From the NCBI RefSeq assembly GCF_001896205.1, contig NZ_MPNU01000001.1, positions 2,031,503 through 2,095,502 of the forward strand: a stretch of DNA of 64,000 nt. Reading direction: 5' to 3'. This document shows, in pieces, positions 30,690 to 40,272 of this stretch. Under the pieces are notes generated by a model. It was not told the origin of the DNA, searched no databases, and saw nothing but the letters and a program-made list of their open reading frames with translations. How positions within the stretch are numbered: position 1 is the stretch's first letter; every line of letters begins with the position of its first letter. The stretch comes from Edwardsiella piscicida. GTDB lineage: Bacteria; Pseudomonadota; Gammaproteobacteria; Enterobacterales; Enterobacteriaceae. The translations under genes were made by a program, and so were the position numbers.

Positions 30690-30806
30690 ATGAGTAAGGG
30701 AATGGATAGCAAAAAAAATGCTAAGAAAAAACCGCAGAAAACGCTGGTGGAAAAGCGCGCGGCAAAACGCGCTAAACGCGCCCACACGGAGGATGTGGTA
30801 GAATAA
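30690..30806 (+). CDS. Tiny lysine-rich protein, paralogue of 27535-27633
   Basis: A 38-residue frame starting MSKGMDSKKNAKKKPQKTL and ending in an acidic tail (EDVVE). It shares about half its first 30 residues with the 32-residue protein on the opposite strand near 27.6 kb. A GAGAGG ribosome site lies before the ATG and an intrinsic terminator 25 nt after the stop, so it forms a complete monocistronic unit. I believe similar unnamed proteins exist in other Enterobacterales, but I know of no function. Confidence 0.7.
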   Translation: MSKGMDSKKNAKKKPQKTLVEKRAAKRAKRAHTEDVVE

Positions 30807-30831
30807 AAACGGCAGTTATTCTTGGCAAATA

Positions 30832-30852
30832 AACCCGCTACGGCGGGTTTTT
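30832..30852 (+). terminator. Terminator of the tiny basic-protein gene
   Basis: AACCCGC-TACG-GCGGGTT is a 7-bp stem followed by TTT, 25 nt after the stop of the 38-residue protein. Confidence 0.8.
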
Positions 30853-31343
30853 GTATTCTATGCAGGTGCAGAAGATCCGCAGCGCCGATCCCGCGAGGCG
30901 TTTGGCGTGCAGGTCGCATGACATCCCTCCGCCGGGCATTGACGGTGAGGCGCCGTCTTTCGCTTCCCCCCTATTGGAAAATAATCACCATCGACGCCCC
31001 CCAGACCTAAGACAACTCTCACAAAACATCCGCCAAGGTCATCATGTTTATATCCCACCCCGCCACTTTCGAACCGCATCTTTTGTTAAAGACAGAGTTA
31101 AGAATTAATATAATAGCGGCGGGATATCGTTGACGTATCACACGGTTTATCACTCGCAATGGGCACAGCACAAATAATCAAACATGATTCTTATATACGC
31201 ACAGAGTACCTAGCAATACACCATAGAATAATAAGAAAAGCATATCATGGTTTAATAATATTAATGAGTTGTATCAACAGCAACCGACGCAAAGGCTAAA
31301 GACGATAGAAAATCATAATGATTACTAAAGGATTTTTACAAAA
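30853..31343. other. Intergenic interval before the MicF-like candidate
   Basis: About 490 bp with no supportable gene. The left 170 bp is GC-rich and the rest strongly AT-rich. Short frames here lack ribosome sites and family resemblance. Confidence 0.5.
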
Positions 31344-31418
31344 AAAAGCCAACCCGAAAGGTTGGCTTAAAAGAAATCTTTAAGACACAGTAAAAATAAA
31401 GTGCAGTAACAATGATGA
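31344..31418 (-). ncRNA. micF: Candidate MicF-like small RNA divergent from the porin gene
   Basis: On the minus strand a -10 box TATACT (31430-31425) is followed 6-7 nt later by CTCATCATTG, then ACTTTATTTTTACTG, and ends in a perfect hairpin (AAGCCAACC, AAAGGTTGGCTT region) with a run of eight T. The predicted 75-nt RNA resembles the MicF 5' end (ATCATCATT...ACTTTATTTATTAC), which pairs with ompF mRNA. In E. coli micF lies divergently upstream of ompC, the same arrangement as here. Resemblance is from memory, and no -35 box is convincing, so it remains a candidate. Confidence 0.5.
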
Positions 31419-31795
31419 GATTTAAGTATACAACAACAATAGGAATAACATTGACATTTTGTGTGATCGTCAAAAATCCGAACAAACAGTCAACGCGCGA
31501 TAGCGCAATGAATAATAAAACGTTGGTAGCTGCGCGGGCGCGCAAAAAACATACGTAATGTCATAAAATATGGTGCATTTTACATTTATACATAATTAAT
31601 TACGCGATTTAATAAATTAAATGGAACTCTGCTTTTTATTTAGCTGAAAAAACACCTATCATTAGGGCGTGCCCGATGTGTTTACTTCGACAGATGGAAC
31701 GCAATTTAGTTCTCACTCGTAGCACGAAAAGACAAAATAAGCAGTGGCATCTCATACCTGACCGCACCGGTCAGCAACTAAGAAGGAATATTATT

Positions 31796-32959
31796 GTGAA
31801 ACGTAATCTGCTGGCAGTCGTTATTCCTGCTCTGTTAGTTGCAGGCGCAGCTAACGCTGCGGAAATCTACAACAAAGACGGCAACAAGCTGGATCTGTAC
31901 GGTAAAGTAGATGGTCTGCACTACTTCTCTAGCGATAGCAGCAAGGATGGTGACCAGTCCTACGTCCGTTTCGGCTTTAAAGGCGAAACCCAGATTAACG
32001 ATCAGCTGACCGGTTATGGCCAGTGGGAAGCACAGGCTAACGTTAACCAGCCCGAAAGCAACTCCTCTAACTTCTTCACCCGTCTGGGCTTTGCCGGCCT
32101 GAAGTACGGCAACTACGGTTCTATCGACTACGGCCGTAACTACGGCGTGCTGTACGACATCGAAGGCTGGACCGACGTGCTGCCGGAGTTCGGTGGCGAT
32201 ACCTCTGCCCAGACTGACAACTACATGGCTCAGCGCGCCAACAACCTGGCCACCTACCGTAACAACGGCTTCTTTGGCCTGGTTGACGGCCTGGACTTCG
32301 CCCTGCAGTATCAGGGTAAAAACGATGGCCACGCCTATGGCAAAGATGCTGATGGCTCCTACAGCTGGGATGGCGCTCCGCTGAGCAACAATGCGCGTGA
32401 GATCCAAGGCCAAAACGGCGACGGCTTCGGTATGTCCACCACCTACGATCTGGGCTGGGGCATCAGCGCCGGTGCGGCGTACACCACCTCTAACCGTACT
32501 ACCGAGCAAAAATGGAGCGGCAACCAGGCTAACTCTAACGTTGCCGGCGGTAACAAAGCCCAGTCTTGGGGCGCCGGTCTGAAGTATGATGCTAACAACA
32601 TCTACCTGGCCACCATGTACACTGAAACCCAGAACATGACGCCGTTCGGCTCTACCGGTATCGCTAACAAAGCGAAGAACTTCGAAGCCGTGGCCCAGTA
32701 TCAGTTCGACTTCGGTCTGCGTCCGTCCATCGCCTACCTGCAGTCTAAGGCCTCTGAGCTGAACTCCTACAACGGCTTTAACGGTGGCAAGGCTGACCTG
32801 GTGAAATACGTTGACCTGGGTGCGACCTACTACTTCAACAAGAACATGTCCACCTACGTTGATTACAAAATCAACCTGCTGGATGAAAACGACTTCACCC
32901 GCGCGAACAGCATCAACACCGATGACATCGTTGCTCTGGGTCTGGTCTACCAGTTCTAA
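31796..32959 (+). CDS. ompC: OmpC/OmpF-type trimeric general porin
   Basis: A 387-residue outer-membrane porin starting with GTG. The signal peptide is [21 protein letters not shown], cut before [17 protein letters not shown], the classic porin N-terminus. [26 protein letters not shown] leads into the constriction loop L3, here with VLPEFGGD, the PEFGG motif of enterobacterial porins. The C-terminus ends in LGLVYQF, with the terminal Phe needed for barrel assembly. The frame opens upstream at 31676, but AAGGA and the signal peptide fix the start at 31796. The divergent MicF-like RNA favours OmpC over OmpF. Confidence 0.88.
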   Translation: MKRNLLAVVIPALLVAGAANAAEIYNKDGNKLDLYGKVDGLHYFSSDSSKDGDQSYVRFGFKGETQINDQLTGYGQWEAQANVNQPESNSSNFFTRLGFAGLKYGNYGSIDYGRNYGVLYDIEGWTDVLPEFGGDTSAQTDNYMAQRANNLATYRNNGFFGLVDGLDFALQYQGKNDGHAYGKDADGSYSWDGAPLSNNAREIQGQNGDGFGMSTTYDLGWGISAGAAYTTSNRTTEQKWSGNQANSNVAGGNKAQSWGAGLKYDANNIYLATMYTETQNMTPFGSTGIANKAKNFEAVAQYQFDFGLRPSIAYLQSKASELNSYNGFNGGKADLVKYVDLGATYYFNKNMSTYVDYKINLLDENDFTRANSINTDDIVALGLVYQF

Positions 32960-32980
32960 TTCCACTCCGGTGGAAAGCAA

Positions 32981-33006
32981 AAAGGGGCCTCAGGCCCCTT
33001 TTTTTA
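32981..33006 (+). terminator. Terminator of the porin gene
   Basis: AAAGGGGCCT and AGGCCCCTTT pair around a 1-2 nt centre, followed by a run of T, 22 nt after the porin stop. Confidence 0.9.
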
Positions 33007-33028
33007 TCTGTCTCACGCCGAGTTCGGC

Positions 33029-33838
33029 TTAACGCGGCAGGCTCTGCTGCAAAAACGTCAGCAGTAGCTGGTTCACCCGCTGCGGCTGCTCCAGCGTACA
33101 GATATGCCCAGCCTCGGCCACCACCTCCTGGCGGCAGTTCAACATCTCAGCCATCAGATATCCCTCCAGCGGTGGGCGCGGTCGATCCTCTGCCCCCGTG
33201 ATCACCAGCGCGGGCATCTGTAGCTGAGTCAACAGATCGCAGCGATCCGGACGTCCAAAGATCATTCGCCCCAGCGGAACAATACTGTCGCGTAGCCTCT
33301 CTGCGGGCAGCGCGGCCAGGCGCTGACTCAGCGCAGCGATCAGCTCGGGAGCCGGCGTCTGGCGGAAGAACAGCGGAGCGATCTGCGCCAGCAGCGGCGG
33401 CGGGATAGCGCCAGCCTGCTCGATAGCCTCCAGCATGGCAAAATAGCGCTGGTGCGTTACCTCCGGCTCGCGCCCTACGAACGTATCCATCAGGACCAGC
33501 GCCGCGCAGCGATCGCCGGCCAGCGCCGCCAGTTCGGCTCCCCACATTCCGCCGACGGACAGCCCCACCATCGCAAAGCGATCGATCCCCAGGCTGTCCA
33601 GCAGCGCCAGAGTATCCTGCGCAAGGCAGGTCAGCGAGCGGTGCCCCTCCGGTAACGCCGCAGAGCGACCGTGTCCCCACAGCTCCGGCACGATGACGCG
33701 GTAGTGGGCGCTCAGCGCCTCGATCTGCGGACGCCACATATCGGCATCGAACAGATAGCTGTGGCCCAGCACCAGCGGAAAGCCGCTGCCGTGGTCCTCA
33801 TAGTACATATCGCGCTGGTGTAAATGCAGTATTGGCAT
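33029..33838 (-). CDS. Alpha/beta-fold hydrolase
   Basis: A 269-residue cytoplasmic hydrolase. The nucleophile elbow GLSVGGMWG lies near residue 93, the oxyanion region LGHSYLFDADMW near 24, the acid in ITGAEDRPRPP near 212 and the catalytic His in EAGHICTLEQP near 243, so the triad is complete. It is closest in style to the esterase/3-oxoadipate enol-lactonase group, but the substrate is not deducible. It converges on the porin gene and lies 33 bp after the ptrB start on the same strand; a shared transcript is not indicated. Confidence 0.8.
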   Translation of the reverse strand: MPILHLHQRDMYYEDHGSGFPLVLGHSYLFDADMWRPQIEALSAHYRVIVPELWGHGRSAALPEGHRSLTCLAQDTLALLDSLGIDRFAMVGLSVGGMWGAELAALAGDRCAALVLMDTFVGREPEVTHQRYFAMLEAIEQAGAIPPPLLAQIAPLFFRQTPAPELIAALSQRLAALPAERLRDSIVPLGRMIFGRPDRCDLLTQLQMPALVITGAEDRPRPPLEGYLMAEMLNCRQEVVAEAGHICTLEQPQRVNQLLLTFLQQSLPR

Positions 33839-33870
33839 ACGACTCCTTGCTAAAGCTCACCCAAGCGGGT

Positions 33871-35928
33871 CTATTGTGTTACGCCGGACAGCGTTAAAAT
33901 AAACGCATATTCCAACGCAATATCTTCATAGGCTTTAAAACGCCCCGATTTTCCCCCGTGCCCCGCCTCCATATCGGTGTACAGCAGCAGCAGGTTATCA
34001 TCGCATTTCATCTCACGCAGACGCGCCACCCACTTGGCCGGCTCCCAGTATTGCACCTGAGAGTCATGGAGCCCGGTGGTCACTAAGAGATGGGGGTAAG
34101 CCTGTGCCTGGACCCCATCATAGGGGCTGTAGCGCCGCATATAGTGGTAGTATTCCGGATCCTCTGGATTCCCCCACTCATCGTACTCACCGGTCGTCAG
34201 TGGGATCGAGGCATCCAGCATGGTCGTCAGTACGTCGACAAAAGGCACCTGGGCGACCGCACCGCGATAAAGCTGGGGAGCCATATTCAGCACCGCCCCC
34301 ACCAGTAGCCCACCGGCGCTGCCGCCCATAGCATAGACCTGATCGGCGGCGGCATACCCCTGGCGAACCAGCCCCTGCGTGACATCAATAAAATCATAAA
34401 ATGAGTTCAGCTTGTGCAGCAGCTTACCGTCCTCATACCACTGCTGCCCCAGATCGGCGCCGCCGCGAACGTGGGCCAGCGCAAACACAAAGCCCCGGTC
34501 GAGCAGACTCAGGCGGCTGGTGCTGAAGCCGGGATCCATGCTGCTGCCATAGGCACCGTAGCCATAGATCAGGATCGGATTCTGTCCGCGCACAAAGCGA
34601 TCGCGCCGGTAGACCAGAGACACCGGCACATCCACGCCGTCCCGCGCCCGCAGCCAGATACGTTCGCTGGCGTAGTCCTGCGGGCTAAAGTCCGCCACGC
34701 TCTGCTGCTTCAGCAGGCGCCGCTCACCGCTGTTTAAATCCAGCTCATAGACGCTGCCCGGCGTCGTCATCGATGAGTAGCCGTAGCGTAGTTTGGCAAT
34801 CTCTGGCTGCGGGTTATAGCCCAGCCAGGTGACGTAGGTGGGGTCGTCGAAATGGATCAGCCGCTCCTCGCCGCCGTCGCGACGGATCTGGCGCAGCGTC
34901 GTCAAACCGTGGGTTCGCTCCTCCACCACCAGCCAGTCGTGAAACAGACAAAAGTCCTCTAGCATGACCGCATCGCGGGGCGGTACCAGCGTCTGCCAGC
35001 TCAGCACATCGCCATCCGGCCCACAGTACAGGGCAAAATTCTGCCCTTCCCGGTTAGAGCGGATATAAAACCGCGAGTCATAGTGCTCCAGCGAATACTC
35101 ATGATCGCGCCTACGCGACAGGAAGCAGTGCGCCCGCGCCTCGGGGTCATCGGCATCCAGCAGCAGAACCTCGGAGGTCGTCGTGCTGCTGATATGGATC
35201 ATCACGTAGCGCTGGGAGAGCGACTTCTCCAGCCCCAGGTAAAACGCATCATCCAACTCTTGATAGATCAGGCAGTCCTGGCTGCAGGGGGTGCCCAGGC
35301 GGTGGCGATAGACCTGATAAGGCAGCAGGGTCTGTGGATCCAGGCGGATATAATAAAAGGCGCGGGAGTCGTTACACCATTCGATATGCCCATCGCACCC
35401 GTCGATCGTATCCTCCAGCCAGACGTCGTCATCCGTCAGGGATTTTACGCGCAGCGTATATTGCCGCCGGGATACGGTGTCCTCGCTGACGGCCAGCAGG
35501 CGGTTATCCGGGCTGACCTCCAGTGCGCCCAGCGCATAAAAATCATGCCCCTCGGCACGCTGGTTAGTATCCAGCAGCAGTCGCCACCCCGTCTCACTCT
35601 CCGGGTTCGCCGACTCAGGCTGGCGCCAATATTCGGCATATTCGGCGGCGGGTCGGTAGCGGTGCTGGTAGCGGTAACCGTTGCGCACATAGGGAACGGA
35701 GGCATCCTGCTGGGGAATACGCGCTACCATCTCAGCCAACAGCGCCGATCGCAGCGCCGACTGCGGTGCCAGGCAGCGCTCGCTGTAGGCGTTTTCCGCG
35801 TTAAGGTAGGCTAACACCTGTGGATCGCTGCGGGTGTCGTCGCGCAGCCAGTAATAATCATCAACCCGGCGATCCCCGTGCGTCACGATCTCATAGGGAT
35901 GTTTTGCTGCTTTTGGTGCCTTTTTCAT
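33871..35928 (-). CDS. ptrB: Oligopeptidase B (protease II)
   Basis: A 685-residue serine oligopeptidase of family S9A that cleaves short peptides after Arg and Lys; E. coli PtrB has 686. An N-terminal segment (HPYEIVTHGDRRVDDYYWLRDD, in the usual S9 form) leads into a seven-bladed propeller. The catalytic domain holds Ser in AMGGSAGGLLVG near residue 531 and His in MEAGHGGKSGRF near 651. Three acidic residues near the active site give basic specificity in this family. In E. coli ptrB is followed by yebE, yebF, yebG and purT; here yebG and purT follow after an altered interval. Confidence 0.95.
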   Translation of the reverse strand: MKKAPKAAKHPYEIVTHGDRRVDDYYWLRDDTRSDPQVLAYLNAENAYSERCLAPQSALRSALLAEMVARIPQQDASVPYVRNGYRYQHRYRPAAEYAEYWRQPESANPESETGWRLLLDTNQRAEGHDFYALGALEVSPDNRLLAVSEDTVSRRQYTLRVKSLTDDDVWLEDTIDGCDGHIEWCNDSRAFYYIRLDPQTLLPYQVYRHRLGTPCSQDCLIYQELDDAFYLGLEKSLSQRYVMIHISSTTTSEVLLLDADDPEARAHCFLSRRRDHEYSLEHYDSRFYIRSNREGQNFALYCGPDGDVLSWQTLVPPRDAVMLEDFCLFHDWLVVEERTHGLTTLRQIRRDGGEERLIHFDDPTYVTWLGYNPQPEIAKLRYGYSSMTTPGSVYELDLNSGERRLLKQQSVADFSPQDYASERIWLRARDGVDVPVSLVYRRDRFVRGQNPILIYGYGAYGSSMDPGFSTSRLSLLDRGFVFALAHVRGGADLGQQWYEDGKLLHKLNSFYDFIDVTQGLVRQGYAAADQVYAMGGSAGGLLVGAVLNMAPQLYRGAVAQVPFVDVLTTMLDASIPLTTGEYDEWGNPEDPEYYHYMRRYSPYDGVQAQAYPHLLVTTGLHDSQVQYWEPAKWVARLREMKCDDNLLLLYTDMEAGHGGKSGRFKAYEDIALEYAFILTLSGVTQ

Positions 35929-36060
35929 TGTTAATGCCTAACGGATTCATCACACAAGCCATCTTATAACAGGGTGACACAATCCGCAGGCGGTGAAAAC
36001 GCAAAAATACCGTCGTATGCCTGGGAAGATAAGCGGAATAAGGTGAGATAACGCGGCGGC

Positions 36061-36918
36061 TCACCCGCCAGAAGGCGACGCCGCTTCGTCGGCGTCACTC
36101 AAAATGTGGCATACGACCGCCAGCTGATGCGCGCTCAGAGGATGAAAAAGATAGGCACCCTGGAAATCGCGGCATCCCGCCGCCGACAGACACTCAAACT
36201 GCTGTACGTTGTCGACTCGCTGCGCGCAGCAGCGCATAGCCAGTTTATCCGCAAGGCGCAGCATCAGCTGAACCATCACCATAGCATCCGGGTGCGGCAA
36301 CAGGCCGATCACCCCCGGCGGAATGTGCACCCGATCCAGCGGCAGCTGGTTCAGGGCTGCCAGTTGGCGATAGCCCTCGCCGTACTCCGCCAGCGCGGCC
36401 CCGTATCCCTGCTCGCGCAGAGTGTGCATGCCAGCCAGGCACGCGGGATCGGACAGCAGATCGTCACTTCCCTGCCAGATCAGCGCGATCGCCGCCGGCG
36501 TTAACCCATACTGGGACAGCTGTTGGGTAAAGGGCGCCAGCACGGCCTCATTCGCGGCGAGGCTCAGCGGTAGGGCCAAAGACAGGCTGAAGTCCGGCGT
36601 GACCTCGTTACGCAGCCGCTGTAGCAGCGGCAGCGCGCGCTCGGCTAACCAACCAAATAGCGCGGGCCCCAGTTGACAGCTCATCAGCGCGTCCATAAAC
36701 CGCTCGGGCAATAGGATGCCATAGCGAGGATGCTGCCAGCGAATCAAAACCTCCGCGCCCTGGATGTGTCCGTGAACATTCCACTGCGGCTGGTACTCCA
36801 GATAAAACTCGTCGCTAGCGAGCGCATATTGCAGCCTGACCCGCAGCGCCTCAGCCTGCTTATGAGACGGCGCTACCGATCTGACATCACTTAAGAGATG
36901 GTAATGTTCACTATTCAT
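36061..36918 (-). CDS. Degenerate EAL-domain protein
   Basis: A 285-residue protein whose residues about 20-275 form an EAL (cyclic-di-GMP phosphodiesterase-type) domain. The opening motif reads EVLIRW, but later metal and catalytic positions have changed. The usual Asn strand is SLALPLSL, the Glu strand is IWQGSDD, DDFG is AEYGEG, the catalytic Lys region is LPLDRVHIPP, and EGVE is QRVDN. The final QGAYLFHPLS is kept. It is therefore probably enzymatically dead and may act as a sensor or protein partner, as YdiV does in E. coli. The ATG at 36918 fits best; the frame opens at 36960. Confidence 0.8.
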   Translation of the reverse strand: MNSEHYHLLSDVRSVAPSHKQAEALRVRLQYALASDEFYLEYQPQWNVHGHIQGAEVLIRWQHPRYGILLPERFMDALMSCQLGPALFGWLAERALPLLQRLRNEVTPDFSLSLALPLSLAANEAVLAPFTQQLSQYGLTPAAIALIWQGSDDLLSDPACLAGMHTLREQGYGAALAEYGEGYRQLAALNQLPLDRVHIPPGVIGLLPHPDAMVMVQLMLRLADKLAMRCCAQRVDNVQQFECLSAAGCRDFQGAYLFHPLSAHQLAVVCHILSDADEAASPSGG

Positions 36919-38729
36919 TATGCTATCTAATTTTATTTTCCTCCTCATATGAGGAGTCACTGGTATTGACTGCGTGTAGTGTCAAAGTTGACAGCTTGCC
37001 ATTATTACAACAAAAATTAATCGCTTCTAAAGTATCTGCTACGTCAGTATTTACTAAAGTGAATATTTATTATTCTGGAACATTGCATCAATCATCCTTG
37101 GTATATTAGCAAAGTTTATCTAATCCGGCGGATTCAGCCACTATTCTAGCCGATAGTGGATAAATGAATAGATATAATTAACCATGCACTTAGAGGGTAA
37201 TATGGTAAGAGTAACTATATAATCCGATGATTTGCGACAAATCAGAATAAAAATCCTTCATATATCAAAAAATCAGGATTAGAATCTATTTTTATAGCTA
37301 AATATATTAATATGTCTATCAGATCACATTCGTGAAGGAATCGATACTTCGATCTTAACAATCTTGCGGCGTCTACGCGCCCGAGGTCCGCAGACGCGCG
37401 CGCCGTCCCCCCCTGCAGCAATACCCGCGCCACCGCGTTGAGCGCGCATTTTTTATGCTGGATAGCCGAACATAGGGGCTCGCCCCTAACTCGCCTGATA
37501 CCGCCGCTGCGCTAAAGAGACTCGGGTAAAGCGCATCGTCTACCGTACCACTCCGCCCGACGGATAGCCAAACCCTCGGGCTACGCGATCGGCTTGGCCT
37601 ATCCCCCGCCGCGGCGTCTGCCCCAGCGTATCGCCAGAGCAACGTCAGCCGAGGGCAAACGAATCAGCGGCGAATCACGCGTTCATTTCTCGGTGGCGCT
37701 CGTCAACGCGGCGCCGCAGGTGTCTCCTTTTCATCACAGAATAAAATATCGACGTTAAATAAAATATATATGATCAATTTAATTACGCATCCAACGCGAA
37801 TCTCCATCCGAACGGCCGATTATACGGTGCGCCGAGATATCCATGGGCGTGAGATTTAAAACGGCGCGACGCAGGCAATAAATTACGCCGCGAAGTAACG
37901 CTCGGCGAGAGGGATAACCTCACCGATAGCACACCCGCACCAGAAGATATCGCTAGGCTACCGCAACATTATTTACGCGTGACACTATAACGATGAAGAA
38001 CTATTTCATCGGCGTATCGATAAGACGTATATCTTACGCCGGATAGACACGGCCTCGTCCGGCCGGACATACCGGGCACCGCGGGAATATCGCGCGATAG
38101 CGCCTGTGGTAGACAGCCACGCTCACCAGGGCACCATAGCTCGGTAGCGATGGGCGCCACCGCTTCGATATATCAAAATAACTTATTAAATATAAGTAAG
38201 TTATGCGAAAAATGCATTAATAATCGCGCCGGCGCCTCCGAGGGGTTCGCCGCACACGCCGGTGATTCTCCGTGTGCACGATACGGGATATGGCGTCGCG
38301 GAAGAGGCCACCGCAGAGCGCGCCCCTTTTCGCTACCGACGCGATATTTCCTCGCGGGAAAAAGCGCATAGCAATAGCATCGTGTGCTGGGTTAATATAT
38401 CTCACACAATGATTAGCCGCATACTGAAATAACCCAGGCGCCGCCGCTAAATTAACGCCCAGCGCGTACGACGATGCCCCACCGCCAATAGCATCAGCGA
38501 TAAGGCGACTATTTCAGCCGGCCATCTCAGCCAGCAGATAGGCGCGTAGAATCCCCCATTGATGGATCCACAGGTAATATATTGTGCATATCATCGCGAA
38601 GCGTGGTCGCCGAAAAATAAACCAGAGCGCTAAGGTACTCCGCAGTGGAAAATAGGGCCGACGCGTCATCAAACGGCGCATCGCCGACGGCGGCAGCGCA
38701 ACCGGCGGAAACGCGTCGGCGCCCGAGCC
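36919..38729. other. Gene-poor 1.8 kb interval between the EAL gene and yqfB
   Basis: No frame here has a ribosome site, family resemblance or convincing codon use. The first 400 bp is strongly AT-rich. The rest is GC-rich, has many stops in all frames and contains palindromes such as TAAGA-N6-TCTTA (38021-38036) and GTCCGGCCGGAC (38057-38068). In E. coli the matching position between ptrB and yebG holds yebE and yebF. This may be decayed DNA or house undetected RNAs. Confidence 0.5.
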
Positions 38730-39053
38730 TCAGCCCGCCAGCGCGCGTACCAGTGAAAATGCGATGACATAGAGCCGATCGACCTGCGGATAGATCTCTT
38801 CGATCACGCTGCGCAGCCCATCCAGCGTCATATTCTCCTGAGCAGCATGCTGTGCGTTCAGCTGCGCCAGCGTCACCGGCGTCACGTCAATCACCTCAAT
38901 CTCACAAAAGGGGAGCCCATCCTCGTAGCGTCCGACCGTGAGCCGCTGCCCCGGCTGAAAGTGGGACTCGCTGCCATCGCGGATGGTAATCGTCTTACGG
39001 CCGGCCAAAATATCGGCCTGGAAGCGGCGATAAAAAGTGATATCGGGTTTCAT
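38730..39053 (-). CDS. yqfB: N4-acetylcytidine amidohydrolase, ASCH domain (YqfB)
   Basis: A 107-residue ASCH-domain protein close to E. coli YqfB (103 residues). That enzyme hydrolyses N4-acetylcytidine to cytidine and acetate. The N-terminus [23 protein letters not shown] carries the catalytic Lys and Thr (KTIT near residue 20), and [20 protein letters not shown] holds the conserved Glu. In E. coli it lies elsewhere, so its position next to yebG is a rearrangement. No operon partner is evident. Confidence 0.88.
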   Translation of the reverse strand: MKPDITFYRRFQADILAGRKTITIRDGSESHFQPGQRLTVGRYEDGLPFCEIEVIDVTPVTLAQLNAQHAAQENMTLDGLRSVIEEIYPQVDRLYVIAFSLVRALAG

Positions 39054-39167
39054 AGGTTGCTCCAGTGCGGTGATCTAGGGGAAAAGGCAGCATGATATCC
39101 TGCTGCCCCTCCCGCTGCCAATGTCGACATGCGCGCCTATCGAGGCCACGCTGGCCAAGGCGATACA

Positions 39168-39470
39168 CTAGGCCACCAGCGTCTCTCCGATGGACTCTTC
39201 GCCAGCGGGCTCCGTCGGTGATGCATCCACCAGCGATGCTACGCTGGCCCCGCGCAGCAGACGCCCCAGGCTCTCTTTCTGCTCAGCCAGGTAAAAGCTC
39301 AGCGCTTCACGCTGCCCCTCCTCTAGCGTCAGCGGCGCCTGCGCCAGCCACTCGCTCAGGTTATCCGCCAAATCCAGCATCTTGTCATAGGCATCCGCCT
39401 CTTTCTTACTGGCAAAGGTCATTTTTTCTACCCCATCGCGCACCACAACATATTGAATATTTACTGCCAT
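39168..39470 (-). CDS. yebG: SOS-inducible protein YebG
   Basis: A 100-residue protein matching E. coli YebG: MAVNIQYVVVRDGVEKMTF, ASKKEADAYDKMLDLADNL and EEGQREALSFYLAEQKESL. YebG is a DNA-damage-induced protein of uncertain role. The start at 39470 (three codons inside the frame) matches the family. A perfect LexA box lies 23 bp upstream. In E. coli yebG is next to purT; here csp and cfa lie between. Confidence 0.9.
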   Translation of the reverse strand: MAVNIQYVVVRDGVEKMTFASKKEADAYDKMLDLADNLSEWLAQAPLTLEEGQREALSFYLAEQKESLGRLLRGASVASLVDASPTEPAGEESIGETLVA

Positions 39471-39492
39471 CTTACCCACTCTCGCCTGGACA

Positions 39493-39508
39493 CTGTTTTT
39501 ATATACAG
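39493..39508. promoter_or_regulatory. LexA box of yebG
   Basis: CTGTTTTTATATACAG matches the SOS box CTGT-N8-ACAG perfectly, with the favoured AT-rich alternating centre. It should keep yebG repressed until RecA triggers LexA cleavage. Confidence 0.95.
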
Positions 39509-39586
39509 TAAATGATTCCGGGGGCTATCTGCAAGCCTCCAGCGCAGCAATGGCTACCGTTCGGTTGATTTCGCAGCCAAAAACAG

Positions 39587-39611
39587 AAAAACCCGCCGAT
39601 GGCGGGTTTTA
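39587..39611 (-). terminator. Terminator of the cold-shock gene
   Basis: On the minus strand AAAACCCGCC, a 3-nt loop and GGCGGGTTTT form a 10-bp stem running into T residues, 23 nt after the csp stop. Confidence 0.88.
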
Positions 39612-39634
39612 TCAACCGTGGTGAAGCGGTTTAC

Positions 39635-39844
39635 TTACAGCGCAACCACGTCGGCTGCGGCCGGGCCACGCGGGGAGTCCTGGATAGAGAACTCAACCTG
39701 CTGACCTTCTGCCAGGGTCTTGAACCCATCGTTCTGGATGGCAGAGAAATGGACGAAGACATCTTTGGAGCCATCAGCAGGCGTGATGAAACCAAATCCC
39801 TTGCTTTCGTTGAACCATTTGACCTGACCGGTTTTCTTACTCAT
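39635..39844 (-). CDS. cspC: Cold-shock-family protein, CspC-like
   Basis: A 69-residue OB-fold protein. RNP1 KGFGFITP and RNP2 VFVHFSAI are intact, in the order typical of CspA-family RNA chaperones. [20 protein letters not shown] matches CspC best, while the tail [10 protein letters not shown] has features of both CspC and CspE. These two are made at normal temperature and regulate stress-gene mRNAs by melting RNA structure. The start at 39844 is five codons inside the frame and gives the family length. Confidence 0.88.
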   Translation of the reverse strand: MSKKTGQVKWFNESKGFGFITPADGSKDVFVHFSAIQNDGFKTLAEGQQVEFSIQDSPRGPAAADVVAL

Positions 39845-40272
39845 TACGCTTTCCTTCACTTTGAAAAACTGCCCTAAGGCATGCTTGAGCCTCTTAACGA
39901 TACCGCCACCATGGTAAAGAAAGCATCAGTCCAGATATTTCTTCGGCATAGACGGCGCCCCGTTTTAAGACGCCATTATTAATGACACACTTCACTTCAG
40001 GGTGCAAATGGTTAGCTGTGTTTTTTAATCACGCCGCAAAAAAAGGTGCGTTATGGATTATTATTTCAGGATGTTTATTAAATGAAATTAAATATAAAAT
40101 ACCATATATTTCATTGCATTACGATATAAGATTAAATCTTTAAAACAGAAAAATAGGGTTTCCCAGCGCAATTTCCGAGATAGACATCACATTTATCGCC
40201 GTCACTCATTGCATAAAAATATCCCCTTTTCCTCCCGCCCCCACCGCGCCGCGTATATTGTCAGACATAATA
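39845..40272 (-). other. csp upstream region
   Basis: About 430 bp without a gene, strongly AT-rich near 40020-40200. On the minus strand it is the promoter and likely long 5' leader of the cold-shock gene; such leaders often fold to regulate translation by temperature. No yobF homologue, which precedes cspC in E. coli, could be recognised. Confidence 0.45.

Noticed and set aside
31336-31545. Minus-strand hydrophobic frame (69 codons) upstream of the porin
   Set aside because: Its end lies inside the terminator of the MicF-like candidate and no ribosome site is visible; AT-rich DNA readily gives hydrophobic frames.
31835-32980. Minus-strand frame (381 codons) opposite the porin gene
   Set aside because: Val-rich shadow of a beta-barrel gene with strong codon bias; it also runs into the porin terminator.
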